64,000 nt of DNA from Lumbricus terrestris (taxonomy: Eukaryota > Annelida > Clitellata > Crassiclitellata > Lumbricidae). Position numbers and translations under genes: made by a program. Below the pieces are notes generated by a model. That model was given only the letters and a program-made list of their open reading frames with translations. It searched no databases and had not been told where the DNA came from. This document shows positions 1 to 10,600 of the stretch, piece after piece. The stretch covers positions 46,001,253 to 46,065,252 of the forward strand of contig OX457043.1 of NCBI GenBank assembly GCA_949752735.1, read 5' to 3'. How positions within the stretch are numbered: the first letter of the stretch is position 1; every line of letters begins with the position of its first letter.

Positions 1-19
1 GTAGATCTAAATCTCAATG

Positions 20-224
20 GCGCCCCTTCAAGCTCTCTACTCACATGCGCTCCCGACAGCAACGCGCCCACTGCATCGGAGTTTGACGCCGAAGCTCCGG
101 AGCAATATTATTGCGAGTGAAGGACTTGCTCAAGGTCCGTATACGCAACAGCCTGAGATGGATTTGAACCTGCAACCCTCCAACTGCAAGTCAACGAACA
201 TACCCACCACACCACATCACCCCA
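20..224 (-). repeat. tRNA-derived SINE, family 1, diverged copy
   Basis: Read on the minus strand, this has the body shared by seven copies in the window: a tRNA-like head, a B-box-like stretch (here decayed), then a tail ending close to CTTGAAGGGGCGC. The copy at 47547-47782 is the best reference. This one is diverged, especially in the B box (GGTTCAAATCC-like), and its end near the window edge is not clear. Confidence 0.7.
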
Positions 225-735
225 CGTTAAGCATCAAGAACATGAAATCATTATTATTGGTCAGTGGATGGATGAATATCCATCAAGATTTAGGTGACCA
301 GTGCACGGAAATTAATTTGTAGAATTAAACTAGCATCTAGGAGAGTATTATACTTAAGCATGATATCCATGAATGAGAATAATCTATGGTCTTAACACGC
401 CAACCAACACAGTCACGAGACACGATAGAGTTGGATCGATTGATTAATAGAAGATTCCACAACTGATGACCAACACGTAGCCCCGTCTATTATGGTGTCT
501 ATTTAGGCCTACAAACAAGGAAGCACTCTAATTAATTATTAATGTTTTTAATAACAATAGTAATAATGTTATGTTTGCACATAATTATGTTTGTACATAG
601 ATAACGTGACAAAATGATGCAATATTCGATGCACCATAGAACTGGTTCTTATGCATCTCACGCAGGATTTGCGATCGCATTATATTTATTGCATGCACAA
701 TAAATTATTGCATATACATGTATGCATGCATCCAT
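225..735. other. No gene seen
   Basis: AT-rich unique-looking DNA between the SINE and the GTAT microsatellite. I see no exon, RNA gene or repeat boundary in it. Confidence 0.5.
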
Positions 736-1110
736 GACTGTATGTATGTATGTAGTAGTAGTATGTATGTGTGTATGTGTGTATGTATGTATGTATGTAT
801 GTATGTATGTATGTATGTATGTATGTATGCATGCATGCATGTATGTATGTATTTATGTATGCATGCATGCATGTATGTATGTATGTATGTATGTATGTAT
901 GTATGTATGTATGTATGTATGTATGTATGTATGTATATATGTATGTATGTATGTGCATGTATGTATGTATGTATGTATGTATGTATGTATGTATGTATGT
1001 ATGTATGTATGTATGTATGTATGTATGTATGTATGTATGTATGTATGTATGTATGTATGTATGTATGTATGTATGTATGTATGTATGTATGTATGTATGT
1101 ATGTATGAAT
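736..1110. repeat. (GTAT)n microsatellite
   Basis: About 375 bp of nearly pure GTAT repeat, interrupted by GTGT and GCAT variants and one TAGTAGTAG island near 751-760. All frames are open across it, giving spurious Tyr-Val-Cys-Met and Tyr-Ile-His-Thr reading frames. Confidence 0.97.
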
Positions 1111-1194
1111 GTATTTGGTTATATGCATTCTTGTTATAGCGTCCTTTCACACACCCTACGCTGGTACTCTGTTTCTGTTTAAAGTAGTAGTAGC

Positions 1195-1493
1195 CTAATA
1201 ATGATCGTCTGGCAATATCAGGGCTATTTGATAACAATTATTTTAGATATGACTTGATAGAATCGTGTTTTTGCTACTTTTGTCGCGTTACGTTTTTGAA
1301 TCGTCAAAAAACGGTGGATGGCCTCCCTAAAAGCAGTATAACTTTTGTTCTGTTTGAAATATTTTTATGAAGTTTGGCCATGATGTGTAGATGTAAATTG
1401 TCTACAAGCCTGTAAAGTTTCATTTCGAAATTCCAACTTTTGGTCTAGATATTGTCAAAAAACCTAGGCGGGTCTTTTTTTGGTGCACCCTGT
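1195..1493 (-). mobile_element. Tc1/mariner-like terminal-inverted-repeat fragment
   Basis: On the minus strand this matches the outer region of the decayed mariner at 6140-7307 and the MITE at 17017-17192: CAGGGTGCACC, then AAAAAGACCC, a shared block around AACAAAAGTTATAC, and an inner stretch ending in the ATTGCCAGA region also found near 6397. Only one end is present, so it is a fragment. Confidence 0.7.
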
Positions 1494-1740
1494 TATAGTT
1501 ATTTTTTGAACGGGGGTGCAATTATTATAGTCTGTTCTCTCAGCTCCATCTATTATATAGAAACAATTTTTAGGTACTTATTTGATACCTTTACCTTTAA
1601 CACACCACAACCAACTTAAAACCAATAAAATTACTTTTTGACACATGCTGAAACCTGATTCTTTATTTACACTACGACTTAGTTTTGTTTCAACCCCGCT
1701 GAAGCCAACTCGTGTTTCCCACCCTACAAGAAAAACCTAC

Positions 1741-1820
1741 TTTGTGGAATTGTCTGAGAGTGTGTCATCAACGCAGACAGCCAGCCAGATCATCAGGAGA
1801 ATTACGACGCCTGCCATCAT
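1741..1820 (-). CDS. Cys-loop channel paralogue Z, signal-peptide exon only (partial gene)
   Basis: The translation begins MMAGVVILLMIWLAVCVDD and ends LSDNST plus two bases of a split codon. It matches exon 1 of copies A, B and C: start M-A-G, then a hydrophobic signal-peptide core, then a short Ser/Thr/Asn-rich stretch. The donor is GTAGGT in phase 2, as in the other three copies. A splice acceptor (TATACAG) abuts the ATG, so the 5' UTR lies mainly in an upstream exon. No exon 2 is visible between 1741 and the window edge. In the other copies intron 1 is 1.0 to 2.6 kb, so the rest of this gene should lie to the left. It most resembles exon 1 of copy B. Either of two adjacent ATGs could be used. 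Confidence 0.75.
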
Positions 1821-2899
1821 CTGTATAGGCCTACACACAATGAAAATTCGGTTTGTATTGCGATCTGAAAACGAATAAAAATGCAAAAGTAATCTATGTC
1901 GTGTGAATTTATAATTACACGGGTACGTTTTAACTATTAGCGTGCCTTTTCCACCTCTAGCAAAAACCACCCATAACTTTCGCCCTAGACCGCATCCTTT
2001 TGTTCCACCAGTTAAAGATGTTAGAAACTTTATTCCGAGGGTTCTCTTTGTAGCCCATTAATGACATTGTTATCTTTACATTAATTTTGTTGTGCATTGA
2101 AAAAATTGACATGTAACTGGATGCGGTATGTCACCCTGATTTGTCTGATTAAACGAAGATGATATAGCTCTATTAAGAACAGTAGGCCCTAGGCCTATTC
2201 TTATGGTTAAGGCATGGGCCATATATTAAGCGCTGTTAGTACATGAGCATTAAAAATATATATCGTTGACAGGCTACATAAATTATTTTAAATCTGAAAT
2301 TGTATAATTATAATAAATTATGCAGCTTAGTAGTAGCGCCATAAAATTCTCACTTAGGAATTCTCTTACCTGGAATAACTTAAATAGCGTCGCAATTTTA
2401 AGACTTTTTGATTTCAACGTATACAATTGAAGGAATGTCCCGATGAACTGGCAAACACGAAATCCGATGTAGCCTATATTTTTCTCTTTTTCTGTCGCCA
2501 AGTTTACTCTCAGCCCACTTAGATCCTAGACATAAACGCAGAAACAAAAACAAATACAGCGTAGCCTACTTTTGGTAACTTAAACCAATGTGATTACATA
2601 GGCTTATATTTCTATTGAGACTCGAATGTCGGAATATACGCATTAGGCCTGATTAGGTCTAATAGAAGAATCAGTTCTTTGCAACCGTTAGCATGCGCGC
2701 GTTCACTTCGCGTGCAATAGTAGCTTTTACTCAGCATGTAGAGTGTTAGACTATAGGTTATAGAGCGTCAGTGGAACTCTGAGTTTATCATAATTATCGA
2801 CCCCGGATTTTAATAAACAGGCATCTAGTACAGCAGTCGAGATGCGTATAATTATTATGTAGGCTGATACTCGGTTTGGCATTAGTAAGGTGCGTTAAA
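1821..2899. other. Upstream flank of paralogue Z; no gene seen
   Basis: AT-rich DNA with several TAGGCCTA words. Any 5' UTR exon and promoter of paralogue Z should lie here or further right, but I cannot place them from sequence alone. Confidence 0.4.
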
Positions 2900-3800
2900 T
2901 GCCAGTGTCCCGGGATATTCTATCCCCCTTAAAACTATCCGGGGGATGGAACATACCGGTTACAGAGTATCTGAGGGGGGATAAACCATTCTGTCCCAAA
3001 TATCTAAAAATGCGTATAATTGAAAATTTATGCTGGACTCACAACTTGAAGTGACTTCAATTGTATTAGGTGTCCTAAGCAATGTTCAGAACAAAGCAAC
3101 TCGAATTTAGTTAGTGACTCTAAGTGTTCTTTAGCGTTGTAAATGTTCTATGTGCTCTAAACAAACTTTAAAAAAATATAGTATGAATAGACATACATGT
3201 ACTTGTTAGTGCCATTGTTCAAAACAATGCAAATGGTAGTTAATTTGCAAAACTAAAACACACGCGGAAGTGGCTTTTTGAATTTAACTTCCACTGGGGA
3301 GACCTGATCATTATGGAGTGGGATACTCTATTTCGTGTCACGAAATAGAGTACCCACCGTATTGATCGTATCCCCACAAATGAAGAGAAGTTGAAACAGC
3401 CACTTCCGCGTGTTTTATTTCTGCAAATTAATTTCCATCTGCTTTGTTTTGAATGACGACACTGACAGGTATGTTTATTCCTATTAGATGGCTTCGTTTG
3501 CTTTGGTTTAAGAGCACTTAGAACATTTAAAGCACTTAAAAACACTCAGAGTCACTAAATATATTCGAGCTGCCTTGCTCCGAACATTGCTTAGGATACT
3601 TAAAACAATTAGAGTCACTTTAAATTTTGATTACAGCATAATTTTTTCAATTATACGCATTTTTCAATAAAGAGGATAGAATGGTTTATACCCGGATAGT
3701 CTAGACCGGTTAATTCCATCCGGGGCAATAGTTTAATTCATCCCTCCCCCCGGATAGCTTTCAGGGGGGAATAGAATATCATGTGACACCGGCGTGCCGT
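2900..3800. mobile_element. Palindromic (foldback) element, two head-to-head arms
   Basis: The two halves are inverted copies meeting at about 3338, where ACTCTATTTCGTG faces CACGAAATAGAGT. Each arm runs outward through an 'acacgcggaagtggc' block, an 'attaattt..catctgctttg' block, a series of short 'gtgctctaa'-like words, and ends in GATATTCTATCCCCC next to an 'actatccgggggatgg' motif. Related copies are at 4021-4240 and 56838-57920. No coding capacity is seen, so it looks non-autonomous. Confidence 0.75.
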
Positions 3801-4020
3801 TGTGAACGGCGAAATATCGAAAGCCGTGCATTGCATTCTAATTACCATTCGTGCAATAGGCGTCGTAATAGGCACGCCATGTGGCTCAGTCTCATCAGAG
3901 CAAGATGTCATTGTCTATGGCATTCATTGAGAAACCTTGAAAGATCCTACTGCGTCATGGTTAACCCTCTCTCATGTCTGTTTTCAGTCCTTTCTGAACT
4001 CGCTCAGGTATTAATATAGG

Positions 4021-4240
4021 CCGGTGTCACGAAATAGAGTATCCCCCGTATTAATTGTAGCATATCCCCCAAATTTAAAAAAGTCGAAAAAACCGCTTCC
4101 GCGTGTATTTTTTTCAAAATTAATTTTCATCTGCTTTGTTTTTAACAATGACACTAACAGGTATGTTTATTCCTACTAGATAATTTGTTTTGCCCTGTTT
4201 TTAGAGCACTTAAAACATTTAAAACACTTAAGAACACGGC
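4021..4240 (+). mobile_element. Partial copy of the foldback element
   Basis: Starts with GGTGTCACGAAATAGAGTAT and follows the right arm of the 2900-3800 palindrome through the 'ccgcttccgcgtgta' and 'catctgctttg' blocks. It stops near 4240, where similarity ends. Confidence 0.7.
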
Positions 4241-4740
4241 CTTGGACACAGACAATGCAGGCATTGCAGGCAGTGACCTGGGTGCCAAGTTCTTAGGGGG
4301 AGCGCCATTTCCACAAAAGGGGCGCCATTTCCACAAAAGTGCATTCCAATACTTTTTTTTACTTATTATAATTTTCCGTAAAATTGAATAGATTTATTAT
4401 CCAGCATTCAGTGTACTAATAAAGAAATCTTATAATAGATTACTCATTTGACGTTTACAAGGCTCTGGCAAATTCAGCTTTAGATTCTGACGTCGCTGAA
4501 CCATTGAATGGAAATCTCAGGTCGCCAAATGCAGGCCTGCACTTCGCCTGGGGCTCCAAATGTATGCTTTGTCTAGGGCGCCAAAATGCATGTATCACCT
4601 GGGGCACCATAAATATTTGGGCTAGGGCCGACCCTGTACTGATATAATTATTGCTTCACACTGCTTGTCTTGTAAATGGTCATATACATCGATCAGCTAC
4701 CCTCTGATTTTATTGCAGCGCTACATAATTATGTTTGTAT

Positions 4741-5400
4741 GCGTACTTGTTATAGCGCCCCTTCAAGCACACTACTCAGAGGCGCTCCCGACTGCAGAGC
4801 GGACACTGCATCGTAGTTTTACGCCGAAGCGCTGAGCAATTGCGAGTGAAGGAAGAAAAAATTTAGCGCCTTTTTAATAGAAGGTACCTAATAAAGGTAG
4901 AGCGCTGTTCGCTCATTCTATGCATTGCAGTATACATTTAGGTCTCTGTTCTGTAGTTAAGCTTTTGTTCTTTTTTCTTTTTCATAAGTGTTTATATCTC
5001 AACAGCGTTGAGTTTTTCAGTTTACATTTTTGTGTGTGTTTTTTGTGTGTGTTTGCTTCTTTCTCCGTCTCTTAGCATAAGTTGCCTAGTTTTTGTTAAT
5101 CACAGTGTTGATTTTTTTGCACGATTTTGTCATGGCCACCTCACATCGTCAATTCATTATATTAGTTGGTGTCCCTAGACAGCGGGATTATTTTATCCCT
5201 TTAGGGCCCCCTTTTTGTAACCAATGTTCAAGATGTGTAAACCTGTTATACTTCGGTTGCAAATAAAACATTTGATTGATTGATTGATTGATTAAAAAGG
5301 ACTTGCCCAAGGTCCCTACGCGGTGACTTGAGGTGGATTCGAACCTCGAACCTTCCAACTTCAAGGCAACGACGCCACCACTAAACCACCGTGTCTCACA
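4741..5400 (-). repeat. tRNA-derived SINE, family 1, split by a LINE tail
   Basis: The SINE tail half is at 4741-4861 and the tRNA-like head, with B box GGTTCGAATCC and A-box-like TGGTTTAGTGG, is at 5298-5400. The two halves join exactly into the SINE consensus if the inserted 4862-5297 segment is removed, with a short AAGGA duplication at the joint. Confidence 0.8.
4862..5297 (+). mobile_element. LINE 3' end (UTR and short tandem tail) nested in a SINE
   Basis: No coding sequence remains. The segment has the look of a non-LTR retrotransposon 3' UTR: it includes GCAAATAAAAC, a polyadenylation signal, followed immediately by a (TTGA)n tail at about 5272-5293. The flanks carry AAGGA on both sides, which fits target-primed insertion into the older SINE. 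The family cannot be named from this piece. Confidence 0.65.
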
Positions 5401-6139
5401 AATGTGTCTTTGGTTCCATTGTATTCCTTGCACCCTATAATCTTAATTATTTAGAGTCTAAAATCGTGTTCCTATCACAGACAATACTTTACTTATAGCC
5501 ATTTGAATCAAATGACCACCATTTTGTACACCATCTTGTTTTCCCATAGAACGGCCAAAAATCCAGCTTGCCAACCGCGATTTTCGTTTCAGGAGGGACT
5601 GGAGCTGAAATTAGTCTAGAAACGCCTGTTAGCAAATTGTTACATGATTTGATTCTAATACTGATTTCTAGAGCTTTTTTACAATTCCAAGCCTTGTCTA
5701 ATCAGTTTGAATCGAAAATTACATTATTTAAATGTGATGCAACAGCTACTCTAAAAGTAAGCACGTTCACTGTGTCTCTAATAACAGCCTATTATATAAC
5801 AATCGTAGCCATAACCACACTTTATTGAAGCCAAAAACAGAACGGTTTGACAAATGAAAATAACATGCTACAATAAGATGTTATAGATAGGCTAATATAG
5901 GCTATAGCCTATATGTTATAAACTAAGATTCCAAACCGTCATTTAGATCAACTTAAAAAAATATTTAAGATGAAGACAATCTGATAAGACTTCAAATGAT
6001 AGTAAGCAAAACGATAAATGTTAACTCGAAAAAGAGCGTAATTATGTGCATTAGTCGAAAAAAGAAAATAGCCTATAAACTAATTGTAAGTCAATTCTTT
6101 GCAATGATATATTTAAAAAGGCGTAAATCGTTCACTTTT
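5401..6139. other. No gene seen
   Basis: AT-rich DNA between the nested SINE and the mariner remnant. Short open frames here lack any recognisable domain. Confidence 0.45.
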
Positions 6140-6729
6140 CTATATAGATTTTTTGCCAATATCTTGGCCAAAAGCAACAATTTCGGAATGAAATTTTACA
6201 GTCTTAAAGACAATTCATATTTACACACGATGGTCAGATTTCATCAAAATATTTCAAACACAACAAAAGTTACACCACTTTTAGTGAGGTCACCCATCGT
6301 TTTTTGACAATTCAGAAACGTAACGCAAAAAAATGTAGCAAAAACACGATTTGTTAAGTCTCTTCTCAAATAATTGTTATCAAACACCCTTGATATTGCC
6401 AGATGATCATTATCAATATTATTTTAAAAAGAAACGTATCTGCAGATCACAGTGAAGTCACTTAGCAAGAAGACAATGAAGTTGGTAAGCAAGGAATCTG
6501 TCAGATTAATAATTTTGCTATTAAAGCAATGAAATTCAAATTTCTAAAAAAAAATGAAATTGGCCAAAGTGTCAATGACAGACAAAACGTGTATTCAGAC
6601 ACCTCTTGAGCAAAATCCTGGAAATACAAGGCTATGAGTGTATTGAGCAACGTTCACTCTGATAATTTGATAAACACTGAGAGCGCAAAAATTAAGAGTT
6701 GACCTGAGAGTTAAGAGATTTGCCTTGAA

Positions 6730-7022
6730 TGAAAGGAGATCGGTTCAATGTCGATTGTTCTGGTTTCATTGAGAAAGCCAATGGCCCCAAATCTCCGGAT
6801 TCGAACCCGATGGACTGATAATCAATTGCGGAGAGCCGTGCTGGAGAAATATCACAATCTGCAACCAAAACAAAGAACGGTATAAGAGAACTGATGGGCG
6901 CATTGGAGTTGATATGGGAAGATTTGCCTTTGGAACGCATCAACAGAGCCATCAAGAACTTTGCAAAGAGACTCAAACGAAGTTTTGGCACTGGCGGTGG
7001 GCACATTGAACACAAGTTGTGA
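6730..7022 (+). pseudogene. Tc1/mariner transposase C-terminal remnant
   Basis: With frame breaks, the plus strand reads a region like PKSPDSNPMD, which resembles the SPDLNP motif containing the last catalytic acidic region of Tc1/mariner DDE transposases. It ends in an uninterrupted tail containing PLERINRAIKNFAKRLK and GGGHIEHKL before a TGA stop. That tail pattern is typical of the C-terminus of this superfamily. Two stop codons follow the SPDSNP motif, so the gene is dead. Seen: the motifs and stops. Known: the family signature. The precise subfamily is not assigned. Confidence 0.7.
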
Positions 7023-7227
7023 AGCCACTATCAAGTTCATTTGACAACAGTTAACAATGAGACTTAATAAAATCGTTTTTGCCAGTTTTATTGCGTAATG
7101 TTTTTGAATCGCCAAAAAGACGGTTGCTGGCCTCCTTAAAAGTGGTATAACTTTTGTTCTGTTTGAAATATTTTGATGAAAGCTGGTCGTCATGTGTAAA
7201 TATGAATTGTCTTTAAGACGGTGAAAT

Positions 7228-7233
7228 TTTATT
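7228..7233 (-). terminator. Candidate polyadenylation signal of copy A
   Basis: AATAAA on the minus strand, about 190 nt beyond the copy A stop codon. It lies inside the mariner right inverted repeat, so either the repeat supplies the signal or the match is chance. Confidence 0.3.
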
Positions 7234-7423
7234 TCTAAATTATTTCTTACTTCTGGCCAAGATTGGCAAAAAACCGTAGGGGTCTTTTTGGCCCTCCCTG
7301 TATATTACATACTCCGGATCGATAAAGTCGTCGAGCCCATGGGCGTATGCTCCCTCTGCCCCCCTCTCGGCGGTCCTGATCTCACTTGTGACACTGAAGG
7401 TCACTTTGAGTTCATGACCATTC

Positions 7424-7627
7424 TTAACCGACAAGGTATGTCGGCCAGTAGATGAGACAGAAGAGGAAGAAGGTGAATGGAAACAAAAATCGAGAAATCC
7501 TTTCCAAAGTCATGGCAGGATCTCCTTTGAAATCGAGGAGAGACCAAATTCCTTCACTGGAGCTCTTCTTGCACTCTGATCCGACCACTTTTGCTTTTTT
7601 CGTTAAATGGTCAACATCTTCCACCTT
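7424..7627 (-). CDS. Copy A exon 8: TM3-TM4 loop end and TM4
   Basis: Begins KVEDVDHLTKKAK after a TTCCAG acceptor in phase 0 and ends in TM4 (FLFPFTFFLFCLIYWPTYLV) plus Gly and TAA. The DPAM..ER.SR block just before TM4 is shared with copies B and C. The C-terminus extends only one residue past TM4, normal for the family. Confidence 0.9.
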   Translation of the reverse strand, partial: KVEDVDHLTKKAKVVGSECKKSSSEGIWSLLDFKGDPAMTLERISRFLFPFTFFLFCLIYWPTYLVG

Positions 7628-10600
7628 CTGGAACAAATACGGTTTATGTAACGCGTTAGGCTACATGTCATCGTGGGCTATTTGGTAGTGTACTGTTACT
7701 GTCATCCACCGATTAAGGGTTCAAGCATCAGTGGCGGCGCTAGGGGGCTAGGGGGGCTAAGCCCCCCTAAAAAAGGCCATCCAGTTTTTCCCCCATGTAA
7801 AAATGAAATATTTGGCGATTTTACCCCCTTTAGCCCCCAAAAACTGAAATCCTGGCGCCGCCACTGTCAAGCATACTGAGTCAACTACATCTAAGAACAA
7901 TACAAGTGTACAATGCAAGTGGTGCGACGACCACTGAGCGGGTCATGAACAGCCTACCTATATTTACAAATTAGCCCCGAGCAGTGATGCAATCTCCCAC
8001 TGTCCGATGATGACCATTCCGGAGTTGCCTTTTTAAACCAGACACATCAAGATTTCTTTTAGCTACGCTATCTACCTTACCTCAGAGGCCCCCCACAGGA
8101 TGTGCTAAATTTCGCTGCTCAAGTAGGATTTTCTGTTGCTGAAACACGCGTTGTTCTGTTAGAAGTTGAGTCTTACCTCCATAGTTTTGTTTATCCTCAG
8201 CGCAAGCCCATGGTAATAATAAATCACATGCTCTTAGACACAGCAGCTATGTCTTAATTATTTGAAATTGTCGAAAAGGATTCAAATAAACTGTTTGAAA
8301 TTACTTGTCGAATTTTAGATTACTGAATCTCACTTCATGGAGTCAGATTAGAAACAGTAAATGTACACACGTTTCATTGCTTTGATAAGTCTTTTGGAAA
8401 TTTTCATTGACAAAACAACAACACGTTTACCATCTGTTTCTTTCTGCTTGTCAAGTAATTGACAGCTGCATATTCGATGAATGCTCCAAAGACAAAGACA
8501 AGACAGGTGGACATCCAAACGTCACTGGCTTTCGTGACGGATCCAGGCGGCACGCTGGACACCAGTCCAGACGTCTGCGTTGTGATAACCAAGACCGATG
8601 TTATCCCGAGTGAGGCTCTGGCTGGAGTCGACTCCGGGTCTATGAAGAAGGAAACCCAGGAGAGAAGGACGACGAGGAAACTGGGAAGATAGGTACTGAG
8701 AAGGTACTTCTTCAGTCGCCGATTCAGGTGGAAGTATGCTCTCAGGCATGGATAGGCACCTGCTCAGTTTATTAAATTTTTAAAAACCTGTTACTTATGG
8801 TTTTTACGAGATACCCTTTCGAACATGCACTTAATTAAGGGCTGTCGAAATTTTAAATTTTACTCTCACGCTGTAGTCTATGAAAACAAATAAAATTATT
8901 GCTACCATAATTATGCAGTTTGTGTATGTATTGTATATGAATGACAAAACAGTAAAGAATGGAAAGAAATAAATTGAAAAGAACGAAGAATTAAAGAGAA
9001 AAGAGAAATTATCCGAAAGAAAAACGAAGATAGGCTGAAAATATTAGGCCTACACTAAGAAAAGCCGACAAGAATTTACAAATGTCTACAGTCAACGCTC
9101 TACACAGACCAAACCTTTGCTTCTTGACAGCGATTCTATCTATATTTAAGAGTTCACTAGAGGCTACAATATATCTTCGGATGAAACCTTTTACAATGAA
9201 ACAACGGCACTAGAGAAGTTAGTTAGAATAGACTGGAATCAATTGGATGCTCTTGATTGGTGTTATCAGGGCCGGATTTACATGTAAGCCAACTAAGCAC
9301 CGGCTTAGGGCCTCCGGGATCTGGGGGGCCTCCAAAAGTGAACTAAATAAAAAAAAACTCAGTGGCTTATAAATTATAAATTATATGCCACTGATTTTTT
9401 GTAGTTCACGATTGATTATAATAAATCATTTTATTTTATCTTACTTTTTAGTAGGAATTGATGTGGCTAATGCGTAAGATCGAACACACTTGCTCTTAGT
9501 CTCATTCTTTAATATTAAGTAGGCCTATTTTATTTCATCTGGTAAGAACCTGCGACAACCGATACATTATTGTTTAATGCGGAAAGAGAGGAAGAACACG
9601 TTTTTTCAATGTTTGATCGATGGTAAAAGTGCATTTTAGCGTATTTAATTATTCGCCATTGCATGGGTTTCACGGTTTTCACCGTTTCAGTGTTTATCAG
9701 ATAGGCCTACAAGTCGCAAAATATAGAAGTCGGATTCATAAAAATAATTTTTACTGAAATAGAAATGGAATTAATTAAAACAATCTCGCTGAAATCGAAG
9801 TTGGATTCATAAATTATAATTTCTAATTAAACAGATATGATATTGATGAAAAATAATTCCTGCTAAACAAAAGCTTCCAATCCAACTGGAGAAATGGTGA
9901 ATATAAGGAAATACAGTCATCAGGATTTGTATGACATCATTGTCATGCAGGGACGGGCCCGGACGGCATCAAAAGCGCTTTTCCTAACCTTGAAGTGGTG
10001 CTTCGTATGTCTCTGAGTCTAATGGTAGGCCTAACAAATTGCACTGGCGAGCGATCGTTCTCGCAAAAAAGCAAACCTCGCTCCACGATGCAACAGAATA
10101 AACTCGATCGATCTGCTCATTGAGCTTGCTTTTCATCTAATGCAAACAACTACGCAAAATTCCTTCTGATGACATTATCGCAGATCATGCGATGCAGAAA
10201 TGCAAGAAAGTTGATATAAAACTTCATTGTGATTTATAGTATGTAGGCCTATAGGCCTTCCATAACAAAAACTGGAATAAAACGAGTGTGTCAATTACAA
10301 TTCGACTCGTTATAAAGACTAGCAGTAGTAGTTGATCAAACATGGATCACTGGCGCAATATGCATTAGGAATATACTTAGATCTAGCAATATGCATTTGG
10401 TCTGTTTTTGTCCTTAAGTGGGGCCTCATAATTGAAATTGCTTAGGGCCTCACTCTGTTCAAATCCGGCCCTGGGTGTTATATGTGCATATTCGCAGATA
10501 CAATGTAGGAAGGCAGGTAGGAATATAGAAAGGCATGCCGTGGACAAAGTGAATAACACAAGCTACAAAGAAAAAAAATCGAGAGTGATTGGGGCAAAGC

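Larger units (their letters stand above)
6140..7307 (+). mobile_element. Decayed Tc1/mariner-type transposon with long inverted repeats
   Basis: About 200-bp inverted repeats lie at 6140-6370 and 7070-7307. Shared blocks include GACAATTCATATTTACAC, ATCAAAATATTTCAAACA and AAAACTGG/AAAAACACGATTT. The right end closes in CCCTGTA, as expected for a TA-targeting element, while the left end has lost its outermost bases. The centre retains transposase C-terminal sequence at 6730-7022. It lies just downstream of copy A, whose likely polyadenylation signal falls inside its right repeat. Confidence 0.75.

Noticed and set aside
658..1237. Frames of Tyr-Ile-His-Thr and Val-Cys-Met-Tyr repeats here and at 33146-33554 and 61424-62113
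   Set aside because: These are translations of TATG microsatellites.
5568..5828. 86-codon plus-strand frame as a gene
   Set aside because: No domain, no splice or codon signal, AT-rich surroundings; expected by chance in 64 kb.
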